Origin: Hexactinellida sp. DTS-2022
Taxonomy: Eukaryota > Porifera > Hexactinellida
Direction of reading: 5' to 3'
Length of the DNA stretch: 64,000 bases
Assembly: GCA_028753945.1 (NCBI GenBank)
Contig: JAPNXP010000009.1
Coordinates: forward strand, 4,712,001 to 4,776,000
The translations under genes were made by a program, and so were the position numbers. Below are positions 21,584-32,624 of the stretch, piece after piece. The stretch's first letter is position 1. Every line of letters begins with the position of its first letter. A model generated the notes under the pieces. That model was given only the letters and a program-made list of their open reading frames with translations, had not been told where the DNA came from and made no database searches.

Positions 21584-22467
21584 TTGTTCATTTTTTTGAT
21601 AAAAGAACCAAAATTTGTACACATGTACTTTGATGTAGTGCGAACATTTTTGGATATTGAGGCATTTGAAAGAGTGTCTATATCGGCCATGACAGCTCGT
21701 CAAAGTTGACACGTCCGATAGTGTTCGCCGGACTTGTTTCCCATAAAAACTTGTTCAAATTAAGTTATATCGTCTTTTTATTGTTGAATTCGGTTTCGAA
21801 GTAAAATTTCCGATAATTTGATATATCACATGAGCATATTTGAAGAATTTTTTCCATAGCAACGCTGGAATGTACCAGGAATGTGTCAAAAATTCCATTC
21901 TCCAATTGTGTCCTTACCCGATCGAGTGACCCATCTTTCGACTCCAATCAACTACCTGAGTATAATTATAAACATACCTACCCTGTAAAACGTGATTTGA
22001 TAAAATTATTCGATATTTAATATGGTAAATCAAGGTGAATCTCGAATAATTTTATCAAATCACGTTTTACAGGGTCGGTATATGTCTAATCATACTCAGG
22101 TAGCTGATTGGAGTCGGCAGAGGGGTCACTCGATCGGGTAAGGACACAATTGGAGAATGGAATTTTTGACACATTCTTGGTACATTCCAGCGTTGCTATG
22201 GAAAAATTCTTCCATATATGGTTATGTGATATATCAAATTATCGGAAATTTTTTTTGGAAACCGAATTCAAACAAGAAAACGATATAACTTAATTTGAAC
22301 AAGTTTTTATGTGGAACAAGTCCGGCGAACACTATCGAACGTGTTAACTTTGACGAGCTGTCATGGCCGATATAGACACTCTTTCAATTGCCTCAATATC
22401 AAAAATGTTCGCACTACATTAAATTATATGTGTGCAAATTTTGGTGCTTTTATAAAAAAATGAACAA
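21584..22467. mobile_element. foldback element T2
   Basis: Two inverted arms of about 430 bp meet near 22030 with only a short AT-rich loop, so nearly the whole 884 bp folds back on itself. Outer ends are TTGTTCATTTTTTT.ATAAAAG. The arms contain CGAGTGACCC (21922-21931) and its inverse GGGTCACTCG (22124-22133), and CATTCTCCAATTGTGTCCTT, all shared in form with T1 and T3. The mirrored 60-codon reading frames in each arm are a by-product of the inversion. No target duplication was settled. Confidence 0.82.
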
Positions 22468-22498
22468 TCTGTTGAAACTTCATGTCTATGCAGCCAGG

Positions 22499-22979
22499 CT
22501 TGGGGCTGATCACGATTACAATCATAATCGATTGTAATCGATTACAACTTTTCCTGTAATCCTAATCGTAATCATAATCAAGCTTTTTTTTGAAGGATGT
22601 AATCCTAATCACCCACTAGTAATCAGCCCCAGGTATGGCACCAGGACCCCCCCCCCCCACAAATTTTCCACAATAACTTTAAATAAGAATGTAGTTTGAG
22701 GGTTCGCTGATCTCATTGCACCCCCAAAGATATATCCGGCCCCTACAAATAATTCTTGGTAGCTACCCCCATGCACACGGGCCTTATTTTTCGTGCGCAT
22801 GAAACTCCGGGGCTTAATCGGAACGATCGTAATTGTATCGTAAAGAAAATGAAATTTTAATCAATTTTAATTGATTATAATCGATTACAACATTTTCTGT
22901 AATCGTAATCGTAATCATAATCAAGCTTTTTGAAGGATGTAATCGTAATCGTAATCACTCACTAGTAATCAGCCCCAAG
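22499..22979. mobile_element. composite hAT-like MITE with TAATCGATTA repeats
   Basis: Outer ends CTTGGGGCTGAT and ATCAGCCCCAAG are inverted. Two similar blocks (22499-22635, 22810-22979) each run from GATTACAA.CATAATCGATT to CACTAGTAATCAGCCCCA, separated by a stretch with a long C run. It looks like two related copies joined. No clean 8-bp duplication. Confidence 0.6.
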
Positions 22980-23212
22980 TCTGTATGCCGCTGGACTATA
23001 ATTAGCATTTAGAATGTCAAAATTTGACCTATTACCCCATGGTTCCACACTGCTTTATATTCTAGTTAATTATTGAAATTTGATTGTATTCGTGTATGTA
23101 GTATAGTGAAACATAAATATCCTCTTAGCATTTTGCCTAATGAATGTTTTCAAAACATTGCAATGTATTTGTTTAGAATTTTGTTTAATATCGAATATTT
23201 TTGTCTTTATAG

Positions 23213-23340
23213 CTAAGAGGGAATTATGTGAATTAAGAAATGAGACATCAAACTTGAGAGCTACCTTATCTGTCCTGCGTGAAACTCATGATAAAGTTAA
23301 CTTGATGAAGGACACTGGTACACCAGACTTTAGAAATTAA
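23213..23340 (+). CDS. possible terminal host exon, coiled-coil
   Basis: A TTTTTGTCTTTATAG acceptor-like tract precedes an open stretch reading KRELCELRNETSNLRATLSV and onward to DTGTPDFRN and TAA at 23338-23340. The heptad-like Leu spacing suggests a short coiled coil. No upstream exon or family was recognised. It may be a chance frame or an exon captured by a transposon. Confidence 0.25.
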
Positions 23341-23472
23341 GCAATATGATTTAGAATTTTGTTTAGTGATATACTAATGCTTAAATTATATTTTAGTAAC
23401 ATTCTTAAGGATTGAGTATATTACACATCATGTGCACAATTATTCTCTCTTATTTAAGCATTACTTATTACA

Positions 23473-23814
23473 TCTATACTATTAAAACACAAGGCTGATA
23501 TTTGTATACGTATATTTGTTTACATGTTACGAGTTGTTTGTATAAACTGGACGGTTTCCAATTGTGATTTTTGGCTTATAGGGGTAACTTTTGGCACCCG
23601 CCAACAAGCTGAGGTCACACCAGATTACCAATATGCTTACTCATTGTCGCATGATGACATATCACTAAAAATTTCACATTGTTAAAATTGACTATTTAGG
23701 CCTATTTACGCTTTATAATCAATGTTAGAAGTTTGTAAAGCACACACAACCGCGAAGCGATTTGTGTGTGGTTGTGTTCTGCCGCGAAGCGATCTAGCAA
23801 GCGAAGTTCGCTAG
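23473..23814 (+). mobile_element. non-autonomous Helitron, copy 2
   Basis: TCTATACTATTAAAACACAA start after A and CTAG end before T. Hairpin CACACACAACCGC / GCGATTTGTGTGTG at about 23740-23771, then GCCGCGAAGCGATCTAGCAA. Same family as 7651-8138 but with an internal deletion. Confidence 0.85.
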
Positions 23815-24192
23815 TAGCATTGAAATATAAATGAATAGTCCACTTATTAGGTATTAATTTGCTTTACAACTGCCCTACCAAAAGTGTTAGTACACCACGA
23901 TTTTTTCATTGAACTAATCAATTTGCAAGATATTCTAAATATATAGTAGGATTCCTGAAGACTAATATGGTGTTGAATTTACTCTTACTTTTGCTATGAA
24001 GCCTGCGGGCTAGGGCATGATTAACAGGGGACTTACTGTATTCCCAAATATTATGTAGTAAGCTGACGAATATAATTATAACTAACTGTATTCCTATTAT
24101 TGTGATTGAATTTGAAATAATATTATTGTAATGATTGATATATTAAACAATAAATACTCTCCTGATAACTAAAAAAACTGATATACAAAGTA
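23815..24192. other. no gene seen
   Basis: AT-rich. It may be part of the P fragment whose other end lies at 25705, but no matching P terminus was found. Confidence 0.35.
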
Positions 24193-25303
24193 CTACTGTA
24201 TTTCTCGGTCAATTATCCGATTCAAGCAATCAACAATTATAGTGATATATTTGACTTAGTAGTGTTATCATAAAGAATACAGTTAATTAATATAGGATAA
24301 AGTGATTTATTGGATATATATTGGATAATGTAGCTGCTAGAGATTTTCAAGGCGTATTGCTCTCGGAACTGTTGCTGTCAATATATGGTAGAACGAATTC
24401 AGGCAAGTTGCTTGAGTAATTTGATCCAAAGCATTCGGGCATTATTGCAATAGTTTATCTCTCCTTGCACTTACCATAGTTTGGCCCTCAATTGGTATAA
24501 TTGGTCCTTGAGCACTGAGAGTTCGCTTTATATAGGATTTTAGACTTTGGAAGACAACTCAATCGGATTCAACTCGCAACTGTATATAAGCCAAATCCAC
24601 ACTCGTCAGCGTAACATAATCTTGCTCCGATTTCATGTTGTTCTTGCAACAACAGAGCATGAGTTCTTAAACATTCTTTGTTAGCAGGTGAATTACGTAC
24701 ACTTGGAAGTAATTCAAGTTTTTTTACTGTAATTAAGCATCCTTCAAGACACCGAGCGATCGTAGATATCGAAACAGTTATCCCTCGTTCAAGAAGTAGT
24801 TTATTTCTCATCTCGCCACGAGTGATATCGGCGGGCTTCAATGGAAATTAAGAGAAGACTTATCGAATCCTCGTCCAACTTTTTTCCTCTTGGACCACCG
24901 CGAAGTTTGGTAGAATATTGTCTGGTGCTACAAATTCTGTAAGCGGTATCCTTCTGAACGCCATTCAATCTGGTCATCTGTTTATAGGTTACTCCCGACT
25001 CATGGGCATTGATAAGTCTTTGCCGTAATTCATTTGAAATTGCTCTCCCACCTCGTGAAATAGCAACTGTAGATGATGTGCAGAGTTTTGTGCTGCATCG
25101 TATGAACTCGAAGCCAATATTTATAATGAATATTTGCATATTTAGGAATGTATTTATTTCGTATTAGTTTGTCTTATACTAATCAACTCAGTATCCTAAA
25201 TAGATAAACCAATGAAAATCAAAAGTAATTCCGATCGGAAAATTGGTTGACCCAATCGGATAATTGGTTGCCCGAATCGGATAATTTACCGAGAATACAG
25301 TAG
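24193..25303 (-). mobile_element. Tc1/mariner-like element, TA target
   Basis: Ends CTACTGTATTTCTCGGTCAA and the inverse of CTACTGTATTCTCGGTAAAT, flanked by TA. AATTATCCGATT repeats follow inside both ends. It contains a minus-strand transposase remnant, and it is inserted next to (probably in) the P fragment at 25306-25705. Confidence 0.82.
24560..25090 (-). pseudogene. Tc1/mariner-like transposase, 5' half
   Basis: N-terminal helix-turn-helix region: SRGGRAISNELRQRLINAHE then SGVTYKQMTRLNGVQKDTAY (about 25070-24945), then RGGPRGKKLDED. A frameshift at about 24845 leads to ITRGEMRNKLLLERGITVSI and STIARCLEG. The frame then reaches LCYADECGFGLYTVAS (about 24615-24570), which carries the first catalytic Asp in a [YF].DE context. 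The rest of the DDE/D domain is missing, so the element is internally deleted. HTH plus DECGF is the usual order in this superfamily. Confidence 0.7.
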
Positions 25304-25305
25304 TA

Positions 25306-25705
25306 AAGACATACTCACCATCTCTATGCAGAAAACGTTTCCAATTATGGACAATGTCTTGCGGCCCAGAATAAATGAGAAATACTGCACACCACTATGA
25401 TCTCTATAGCATCCAGTAGCACATCTGGGAGCAGAACAAGATTTTTGGGCATGAGCCCAGGATATAAATAAACAAGGTGCTAGCATTATAAAGGCAAAGT
25501 ATGATTGAATTAAAGAGAAATTGTAATTAGAATAGATAATATTCACAAACGAATCTCGTTACCTATGTTTCTAAAACAGATAAGCATTTAGTTTTAATCA
25601 AAATATTTATATTTACATTATGGGTATATAAGAAAATCCCCTTTTTCTTATCCCTGGTCCAGTCGCATTTGGCCCAGTGAAATGGCCTGTATATAGTAGG
25701 CTATG
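25306..25705 (-). mobile_element. P-element 5' end fragment, family II (copy E)
   Basis: Nearly identical to 39945-40351. It ends GCCTGTATATAGTAGGCTATG (inverted P terminus) at 25705. On the minus strand it holds a first exon (about 25440-25318) reading CSAPRCATGCYRDHSG and GNVFCIEM, then a splice donor GTGAGTATGT, i.e. the start of a THAP domain. The other end is missing. It is inserted into the Helitron helicase remnant that begins at 25706. Confidence 0.78.
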
Positions 25706-26880
25706 GCTGATCGTGATTATGTAAGTCAAAAAATTATTCTATGTCCTAAAAATGATACCGCTGATTTAATAAACGATGACGTTATCTATCAGGTATAACT
25801 CTGTTGAGCGCAGATTCTGTTGAAGGTTCTGCTGCAATAAATTTTCCAATTGAGTTTTTAAATACCATCACTCCTAACGGTATGCCTCCTCATCGGCTAT
25901 TCTTGAAATTGTTAGCGACTGTAATTCTATTGTGTAACCTTGATCCCGATCAGGGTCTTTCTAATGATACTCGGTTTATTATTAGAGCATTCTCAAACCG
26001 AATAATTGACGCAGAGATCGCAACTGGTACAAACAAGCATAAGCGAGTGTTTATACCACGAATTATCTTGACTTCTTCTGAGTCTGAACTTCCATTTATT
26101 CTCAGAAGGAGGCAGTTTCCAATCCGTCTAGCCTATTGTATCACAATTAACAAAGGGCAAGGTCAGACTTTGGATACCGTTGGTCTGTATCTGTCATCCC
26201 CTGAAGCCATTTTTAGCCATGGGCAACTCTATGTTGAGTAGAGTTAAAAATCCATTGGGACTAAAAATAATGGTATGTGGAACTGACAAATCGAAATCTG
26301 GGGAAGTTTGGATTAGGAATGTAGTCTATAGGGAAGTTTGTAAATCTTCATCATATGTAACCCATAAAGACATAGATGAAATATGTTCTCTATTGAATGA
26401 AACATTTCCAAATTCTCAATTGACAATGACTCCTTTGCCTGAGGCTATTGCTCCCCCTGCAAAGAGAGAGTTCTCCCAACTATATCTGATGGCAAAGGTA
26501 AAATCATTAAACTTCACGAGTTTGATGACAGTACTATTAGCCCATTGGAAGTTATAGACAAAATGGATATTAGCTGAATTCATTGTATCACCACTATCAG
26601 ATCGTGAATGTATATTTGATGCAATAATTCGAGATCCATACGATTTGTCAGAGTATTTTCTCAATGATAAGGTCAATAATCTTACTATCCCAATGCGGCA
26701 GAAGGCGTACCCTATCTCATATAAAATTTGGCACTGAAATTTTTTTCGAGATATTAAAATACAATCTGATTAAATTAATACATTCATTACCAGTACCCAG
26801 CATCACTACAATGTTATGCGCAAATCAGGCATACTCAGTGTACTGATGTCAACTCAATGAATTGGAACATTCTCCCTAAC
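25706..26880 (+). pseudogene. Helitron RepHel helicase, C-terminal remnant
   Basis: Reads DYVSQKIILCPKNDTADLIN (about 25712-25772), SADSVEGSAAINFPIEFLNT, PPHRLFLKLLATVILLCNLD and IPRIILTSS. RRRQFPIRLAYCITINKGQG and QTLDTVGLYL follow, then HGQLYV (26218-26237). This order is the C-terminal PIF1-like helicase block of Helitron RepHel proteins (motifs V/VI around INKGQGQT). A one-base shift and stop at 26239 separate it from LSRVKNPLGLKIMVCG. A further stretch, PLPEAIAPP and SPLSDRECIFDAIIRDPYDL, runs to about 26720. The Rep domain and Walker A are absent, and the upstream part is cut off by P copy E. Confidence 0.75.
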
Positions 26881-27496
26881 TATTTACACAAAATCAGTTA
26901 GACACTCCTATTGAATGTGATCCAATTTTTAATGCACAGAAAGTATGCATTTTAAATCATAGACTTGGCCGTCTTGAAGGAAATTAACATTTTGATTCCT
27001 TCTTTTTTGCTTAGTAATGTTTCATCGCATTGATGAATATTACGTCGGCTGCTTACAGTTCAGGCTCTAAGTCAGAACTAGCGCCCTTCTTGATGAGTTC
27101 ATAACTTAAAAAATTCTTTAATAACTTTTGATACTCATCATTTTTTGAGGTCTATCATTTCAGTCCATTTTACAACAGGTAGCTCTAAGGAATCTTGCTG
27201 TGCGACGCTTTCAGGTATTGTCTGATTGTGGCGCCTCAGGTGAGACGTTTTAGGTAAGAATGACTGACCGTACTACTGAAGTAGTTCTAACATTACTTCC
27301 TATTTCTGGCTCCCAGTGCTGACACCTTCATAATGATAGTACACACTATCATTATGATTCTATTTTAAGCTACTTTGTTTCAAATTGGCAATGATATAGA
27401 GCTTAAATTGACACGCTATTAACCATATTGAATACTAAACACATGTGTATGTATATATATCATAAAGAATAATATCTTTCATCTACTATTTTCTCG
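26881..27496. other. no gene seen
   Basis: AT-rich with no recognised element ends. A direct repeat of ATAATGATAGTACACACTATCATTATG (27330-27357) is itself a small palindrome. Confidence 0.4.
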
Positions 27497-27700
27497 ATGA
27501 GAGGAGGTTTCTTGGAATATTTTATTTGGTGAGTATACTTTTTATATGTAATTGTTAATTAATACTTAAGATATTAATTCCTTTAATTTCCAAGACAATC
27601 AACCATACTTCTTTAATTGGACATCTATTAATTGGGATCAAGAGATGACCAATCATGATCAGGATGCTACTCATTGGAATATATTTGAAGACATTAATGG
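27497..27700 (+). CDS. possible two-exon host gene fragment
   Basis: ATG at 27497 opens MRGGFLEYFI and runs into GTGAGTATAC (donor-like, about 27530). After a 60-base intron-like stretch ending TTTCCAAG, an open run reads NQPYFFNWTSINWDQEMTNH then DQDATHWNIFEDIN, and ends at GTGAGAATG. The exon-donor pattern is suggestive, but no family is recognised and no further exon was traced. Low confidence. Confidence 0.22.
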
Positions 27701-30204
27701 TGAGAATGTAAAGATATTACGCTCCACTATATTAAACGTTGTTGTACGTATATTAGTAATTTCACCATTAAATCACTAAACTAACAGAAAAGTTGGGATT
27801 TTGGAAGAATTAATTAATTTACGCATGATTTCTCTTATTGTGAAGATAATTAGCTAATACCCGAAACAAAAGATATTTAGTACATTCTTCAGATTTTTTA
27901 AATTTCACAGTTAAACTTTCAGTTTCATTTTAAGAAAAAAGAGACCTTCGATCTCGGTCGCTTTGCGAATGAATGATACTAAGCAGACATCTTCATACAG
28001 TATATATTTTCTCTGTTAACTTTGGTATATTTTACTATTTAAAAATTGAGAATTTCTGGTACCAATAATCAGTTAATTAATACTTTAGACCATAGCCTAC
28101 TCTATATATGGCCTGACAGTAACCTAGAAAATGTGGACCAAGGATGAAGGAGAAGATGGTAATATTTATCCAACCACAATATTTAATTTCAAAAATAATA
28201 ATCATAATCAACCACAGTGGTTTAAAATGGGAGTTAGTAAAGAATAGGTATCCTGGTTGCAGATAGACATATGAGATGTATTAAATGCATATGGGTTATT
28301 GATAGCTGCGAATTGAATGGCATCATCAAAAATGATGTATCCACTCTTTTAAGTTTAGTTCTAGGCGATTTGTTGTAAATCAATGAAACACAAAAATTTT
28401 GGTTTGTTAACAATCTTTTAATACTCACCCACAGTTGTTGTTCAAATATGTTGAACATGGGGAATATTTTGTAAAAGTCCAGTTCCCAAAGGATATAAGA
28501 ATTTGTACACTCATGTAAAGGGGCTAGATTGTTACTTATTGTAATTATAATGTGTATTAGAACTCATATAAATCCTAGATGACTTTTTCTAGCATAGCTG
28601 TCACTTGTGCATCACACTAAATAACCTCCGAATTGTGCAAAACTAACTTCCTTCAATATCAAAATCCCAATATGAGTTCATAGTTCGCTGCTCTCATTGA
28701 TGAAATTGTACTTAAGTGCTCAGTTGTTCTTAATATACAATATTTACATACATTTGGGTAACCAATAAGATATACTACTGAATAGTCGCGAATAATTAGT
28801 TTTAGCATTTTCATAGCAACGAAAAATAGAGAATGGAATTTGAATATAAATTCTATATTGCGCATCGAAGCGCATCTAAATATTTTAATATGTTGTATAT
28901 GTTCCATCATAGAATGGCCACAGGAAATTTCTAAGCTATAGAATGCTATATGTGTTTTAGCGGATACTTAAAAATTTCAAAATAATTTGATATTGATAAT
29001 TTTGTCAAACAGCTCCAAAGAAGAAATTTGAGAAGTTAATAAGACATTTGGATCAATTTGACAATTTGAATAGATTGAATATGTGTTAAATTTAGAATGT
29101 ATAAGAAGAGTAAGGTATATTGCAGACACAAACGAAATCCTAGCAAATTGAAATTCTTGATATTTTGAAACCGCAATTTAAGGAATTTTGATAAATACAT
29201 TCTTTCATCTTTAACAGTTGCTAGTTTTAGCTATAGGTACTCCACCAAGTTAATTTTTGAAATACTTAGTAATTACACAATTATAAATCTATTTATTTCA
29301 TAATTAAGCAATTTCTACACCTTGAAATTTTCAACTATTCCGTGCCCCAAACCACTGTGTCAACCACATTAAAATTAGAAATATTCTTGAAATATATACA
29401 ACTATTGATCAGATTTTATTCCAAACTCTTCTATTGACGTAAAATCTCGTCCTTTTAATTTCGCTTTGGTATTTATTCTTATTATCTTCTATTCATCTCT
29501 AACTTGTGTTCTGTCCCCGGATGCAAGAGCAACTACAACCCGGATGACCATGTTCCTGTGTCCAAGAAGCCTCAAAATCCACCAACCCTGAATCATGCCT
29601 GGACATGCGCTCTTTGTCGCGAGGATATCGGTGACCTGAAGGTGGTCTATGTATGTATCGACCATTTTCAGAAAAAAGACATAACTACACTTTCCAAGTC
29701 CCAAAAGGAGATGGTACTTTTACTGAAGTACCGCGGGCAAATCCAAAGCTGAAGGAAGGCGCTGTACCAAGTTTACTAACTCGCTGCCCAGCATATTACT
29801 CATCCAAAACTAACAAACGGAATCGCTTCTCATACGATGCTAAAGAGGAAGAATTGATGAACCAAACACTACAACTCAGCTTGAGATCCGAGAGTCAAGA
29901 GAAAGAGAAGTTTGTGGTAACTCTCTACAGGACTTGAAAGATAAGTTACTCTCGATTTATCATTTATTTACCTTATAGTTGATTGGTGTGGTTCCGTAAT
30001 GAAAGCAACATAACGTTTGTTCTCGCTAAAATGGCTGAAAAAATTATCTCAGTAGATTTGTACCTTGAAATCAATGCTTATTTATCCAACTCAGCCTATT
30101 TTAATGGACAGAGTATATCCGTTTCCATTGCTGCAATTAGTGACATCCGAGATATTGAATCTGTTTTGCAGGAACTTGCTTTAAAATACAACTCTATAGA
30201 TGTG

Positions 30205-30525
30205 ACGAGTATCACCTAGAGCCTTCAGGAGTAGTGTCCTTGGGAAAGGCACTAGGTGGAAGTACGGGACACTACATGAGTAGTCTGTAGATAGTCCGGC
30301 AGTACGACTGGTAACCATAGTCTAGGACTATGGATACATGGGAAGTACGGCACTCGCAGGAGCCACGGGCGGGAGCGAGAGGTGCGGCAGTACGCATGGT
30401 GGTCGAGGGTTACCCTCCTGATGAGTCCCTGGAATGGGACGAAACCACACACTTAACATCCCTATGGGATGGGGTCAGCTAGAGCGTCTAGTCTTCATAC
30501 TAGTACGTGGCCTCATCTCATAACA
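30205..30525 (+). other. structured insert carrying a hammerhead ribozyme
   Basis: Distinct from the AT-rich surroundings and placed exactly where P copy B lost its RNase H region. It contains paired arms TAGTGTCC (about 30232) / GGACACTA (about 30268), the perfect hairpin CCATAGTC-TAG-GACTATGG (about 30315-30333), CTCGC...GCGAG, and CATCCC-TAT-GGGATG downstream of the ribozyme. The phrase GG(A/C)AGTACG recurs four times. No tRNA-type promoter boxes, poly-A tail or target duplication were recognised; edges are approximate. It could be a SINE or retrozyme-like unit. Confidence 0.6.
30399..30448 (+). ncRNA. hammerhead ribozyme, type III (minimal)
   Basis: All conserved core nucleotides are present in order. 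Helix III 5' strand GTGG (30399-30402) is followed by the cleavage triplet GTC (30402-30404, cut expected after 30404). Helix I is GAGGG-TTA-CCCTC (30405-30417), then CTGATGA (30418-30424). Helix II is GTCCC-TGGAAT-GGGAC (30425-30440), then GAAA (30441-30444). Helix III 3' strand is CCAC (30445-30448). Helices I and II have five perfect pairs each; helix III has four plus the A-U next to the site. The 3-nt loop 1 leaves little room for the loop-loop contact of fast natural hammerheads, so activity may be modest. Hammerheads are known in SINE-like and Penelope-like repeats and retrozymes of animals. Confidence 0.88.
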
Positions 30526-32144
30526 TAGCTATAGTTATTGTGATTATCCCCTTAAGTTCGGTTGTGCATCATTTGAAGATGTACGTCAATTATATCATTC
30601 AGAAAGAACATGTTTAGCCAAGTTAGCTCCTCATTTGACTATGGAGTCAGGTTTTTCGTCTAGCAATGAGCGTCAAAATGTCAAACTGGTTTTGAAAGTC
30701 GTTAACGAATTAACAATATCTGCGCTAACTATCCAGAATATAGAAATAATACTCCGGAGTTTGCTCCCGGACTTACTGTTTGGAAATTATTCAACGTTAA
30801 CGCACCATTTAAAGGAATACGTTTGAACGATAATTTCTCTAGACGTTTGACTTTTAATGACGAGGAAATTCTATTTTTGACTCGTGTAGTTTTGGTTAGA
30901 TGCTTGGCAAACTTTACCAGAAAAAATTGGCAAACTGAGTAAACAAACATACACCAGTTTTAGACATGCTTGTATTGCCTTACCACAAATTACCAACCAT
31001 TTGACTCAAACATGTGGCATTAAATATGTGTTATCCTCCTTTCTACAGACGGATCCCTTGTAACACCATTTCGGTCTTTACCGTATTATGTCTTCAAATC
31101 CTTGAACCGAGCATCGACTTGAACTTTCTAGCATATTAAACATATTTACTGACCAACAAGACACTTCCTTTCAATCTATTCAGTCATTTGTCAAGCCATT
31201 TTCTTGTCCGTATTCCACTATTGATGGTGAATTCAATTTGGAGCCATTTCTTGATGAGATTAATGACCTATCAACAATTGATTGTGGTTCACAGTTGCTT
31301 CAATCATTAGCCTTTATTGCAGGCTATACTGTCCATCAGTACCTGAAACAACAAAACCGTGTCATGTCTCTACATATGCTAACAGTTGATATAAAATTTC
31401 TCCTTTATTTAGACCTGGACTCTCAGTATAAACTTCTGCAGCTAACGGACCGTGGCGGACATAAATATCTATCTGAGCCAGTTTTGAAATCCATTCTTGT
31501 TTTATGGAAGACCTTTAGTGCCATCGAAAACAATAAAGATCTGTTGGCGAAACTTGTAAGTGGACCTTCTAGAAATATATTTGTTAAACTTTCATTGATG
31601 TATTTGGAAGTCTGTGTTTAGTTGGAACATCTTATCGAAGCTAGTCTACCGCAGCGAATTGCTTTCTTGCAAACAAAGTTAATAATTATAACTCGCTCGT
31701 TCCTTTCAAAAAGTATAGAAAAGCGGAAATTAAAGAAATTCTCTTAATTATGTGTCTACTTATTTGTATTTACCATGATTTGTATTACTCTGTTATTCTT
31801 ATTTTTATTATGTAGTTAAGTGTGTTGTGTGTCACTGCTAGAGCCAGAGAGAAAGAGGAGAGAGGAAAGAAAGCAAATAATTGTGTATTTATATTTACTG
31901 TATATTAGAAATTGTACTGTTTGTGTTTATTATTACTATTAAATTATGAAAATCCAATCACCGTTGTCACTACAGCTAATACTAATCACGGGCTAGCAGG
32001 GCTGAGTTATGTTTACGACCTAGAGACGTATAAAGAACTTAGTAGTTCAATATAGAAAACATTAAAAATTAAAATTTCCCATCTTCTTGTGCATCCCTGG
32101 TACATCTACTGTCAGGCCATATATAGAGTAGGCTATGTTTAGAC

Positions 32145-32620
32145 ATTATTTCTTCAGATTAATTAGTTCTGATAATTTTGGTATTTAAAATTAGAGAATG
32201 TTCTAGAACTTCTGGTACCAGTAATAAAATAATTTATGCTTAGACATTATTTGTTCAAATAAATTAGTTCTGTTAACTTTGGTATACATACAGCAGTGTT
32301 TGCAATCCCTGGTTCTATTCAAACCCCGCTTCGCTGCGCTGCGTTTATAATTTTTGGAAGCCCGCTGCTCTGTGCTACGTTTCTGATTTTTTTGGATCCC
32401 CGCTGCGCATTCATACTAGGTTATCATATGACCACTGTGTCTAACGGCTAGGCGGGTTAGAACAATGTAATAATTACCCCTAACTAGTATATTTCTTGTG
32501 TCTATAGTCATAATCATGTGAATTTGTATAACTATCACTAACTCTAGTTAATAAATGTAATTTATTACGAATTCATTAGTATAAGTAGCCTGTTTCGCAA
32601 ACTTTGAATGGACACCCTAT
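32145..32620. other. no gene; repeated flank
   Basis: Sequence like AGAACTTCTGGTACCAGTAAT with GCTTAGACATTATTTGTTCA occurs here twice (about 32155-32290) and again left of P copy B (28015-28090). The P element therefore landed in a repeated tract. A CCGCTTCGCTGCGCTGCG patch lies at 32328. Confidence 0.5.
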
Positions 32621-32624
32621 TCCT

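Larger units (their letters stand above)
29504..31745 (+). pseudogene. THAP/P transposase, copy B, RNase H region deleted
   Basis: THAP domain from 29504: CSVPGCKSNYNPDD, HAWTCALCREDIGDLKVVYV and CIDHF. A one-base shift near 29690 leads to FQVPKGDGTFTEVPRANPKL and LLTRCPAYYSSK. A second exon (29983-30219) gives DLYLEINAYLSNSAYF and ISDIRDIESVLQELALKY. Homology resumes at 30570 with SFEDVRQLYHSE.TCLAKLAP and ERQNVKLVLKVVNELT, then RHACIALPQITNHLTQTCG, SFLQTD, LQSLAFIAGYTVHQYL (31290-31345) and LLQLTDRGGHKYLSEP. The last block is SKSIEKRKLKKFS at 31740. The DEIHVKS and STDNYP catalytic blocks of copies A and C are missing, so this copy cannot be catalytic. Confidence 0.82.
28091..32137 (+). mobile_element. 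P element, copy B, 7-bp TSD TTTAGAC
   Basis: Ends CATAGCCTACTCTATATATG and CATATATAGAGTAGGCTATG are inverted over at least 31 bp including GGCCTGACAGTA. Exact TTTAGAC repeats lie at 28084-28090 and 32138-32144. It contains a THAP transposase whose middle is replaced by a ribozyme-bearing insert. Confidence 0.9.

Noticed and set aside
21765-22293. Mirrored 60-codon frames on both strands
   Set aside because: They are the same sequence in the two arms of the foldback element T2 and lack any protein family signal.
30241-30480. tRNA or tRNA-derived SINE head in the ribozyme insert
   Set aside because: No cloverleaf and no recognisable A and B promoter boxes at tRNA spacing were found.
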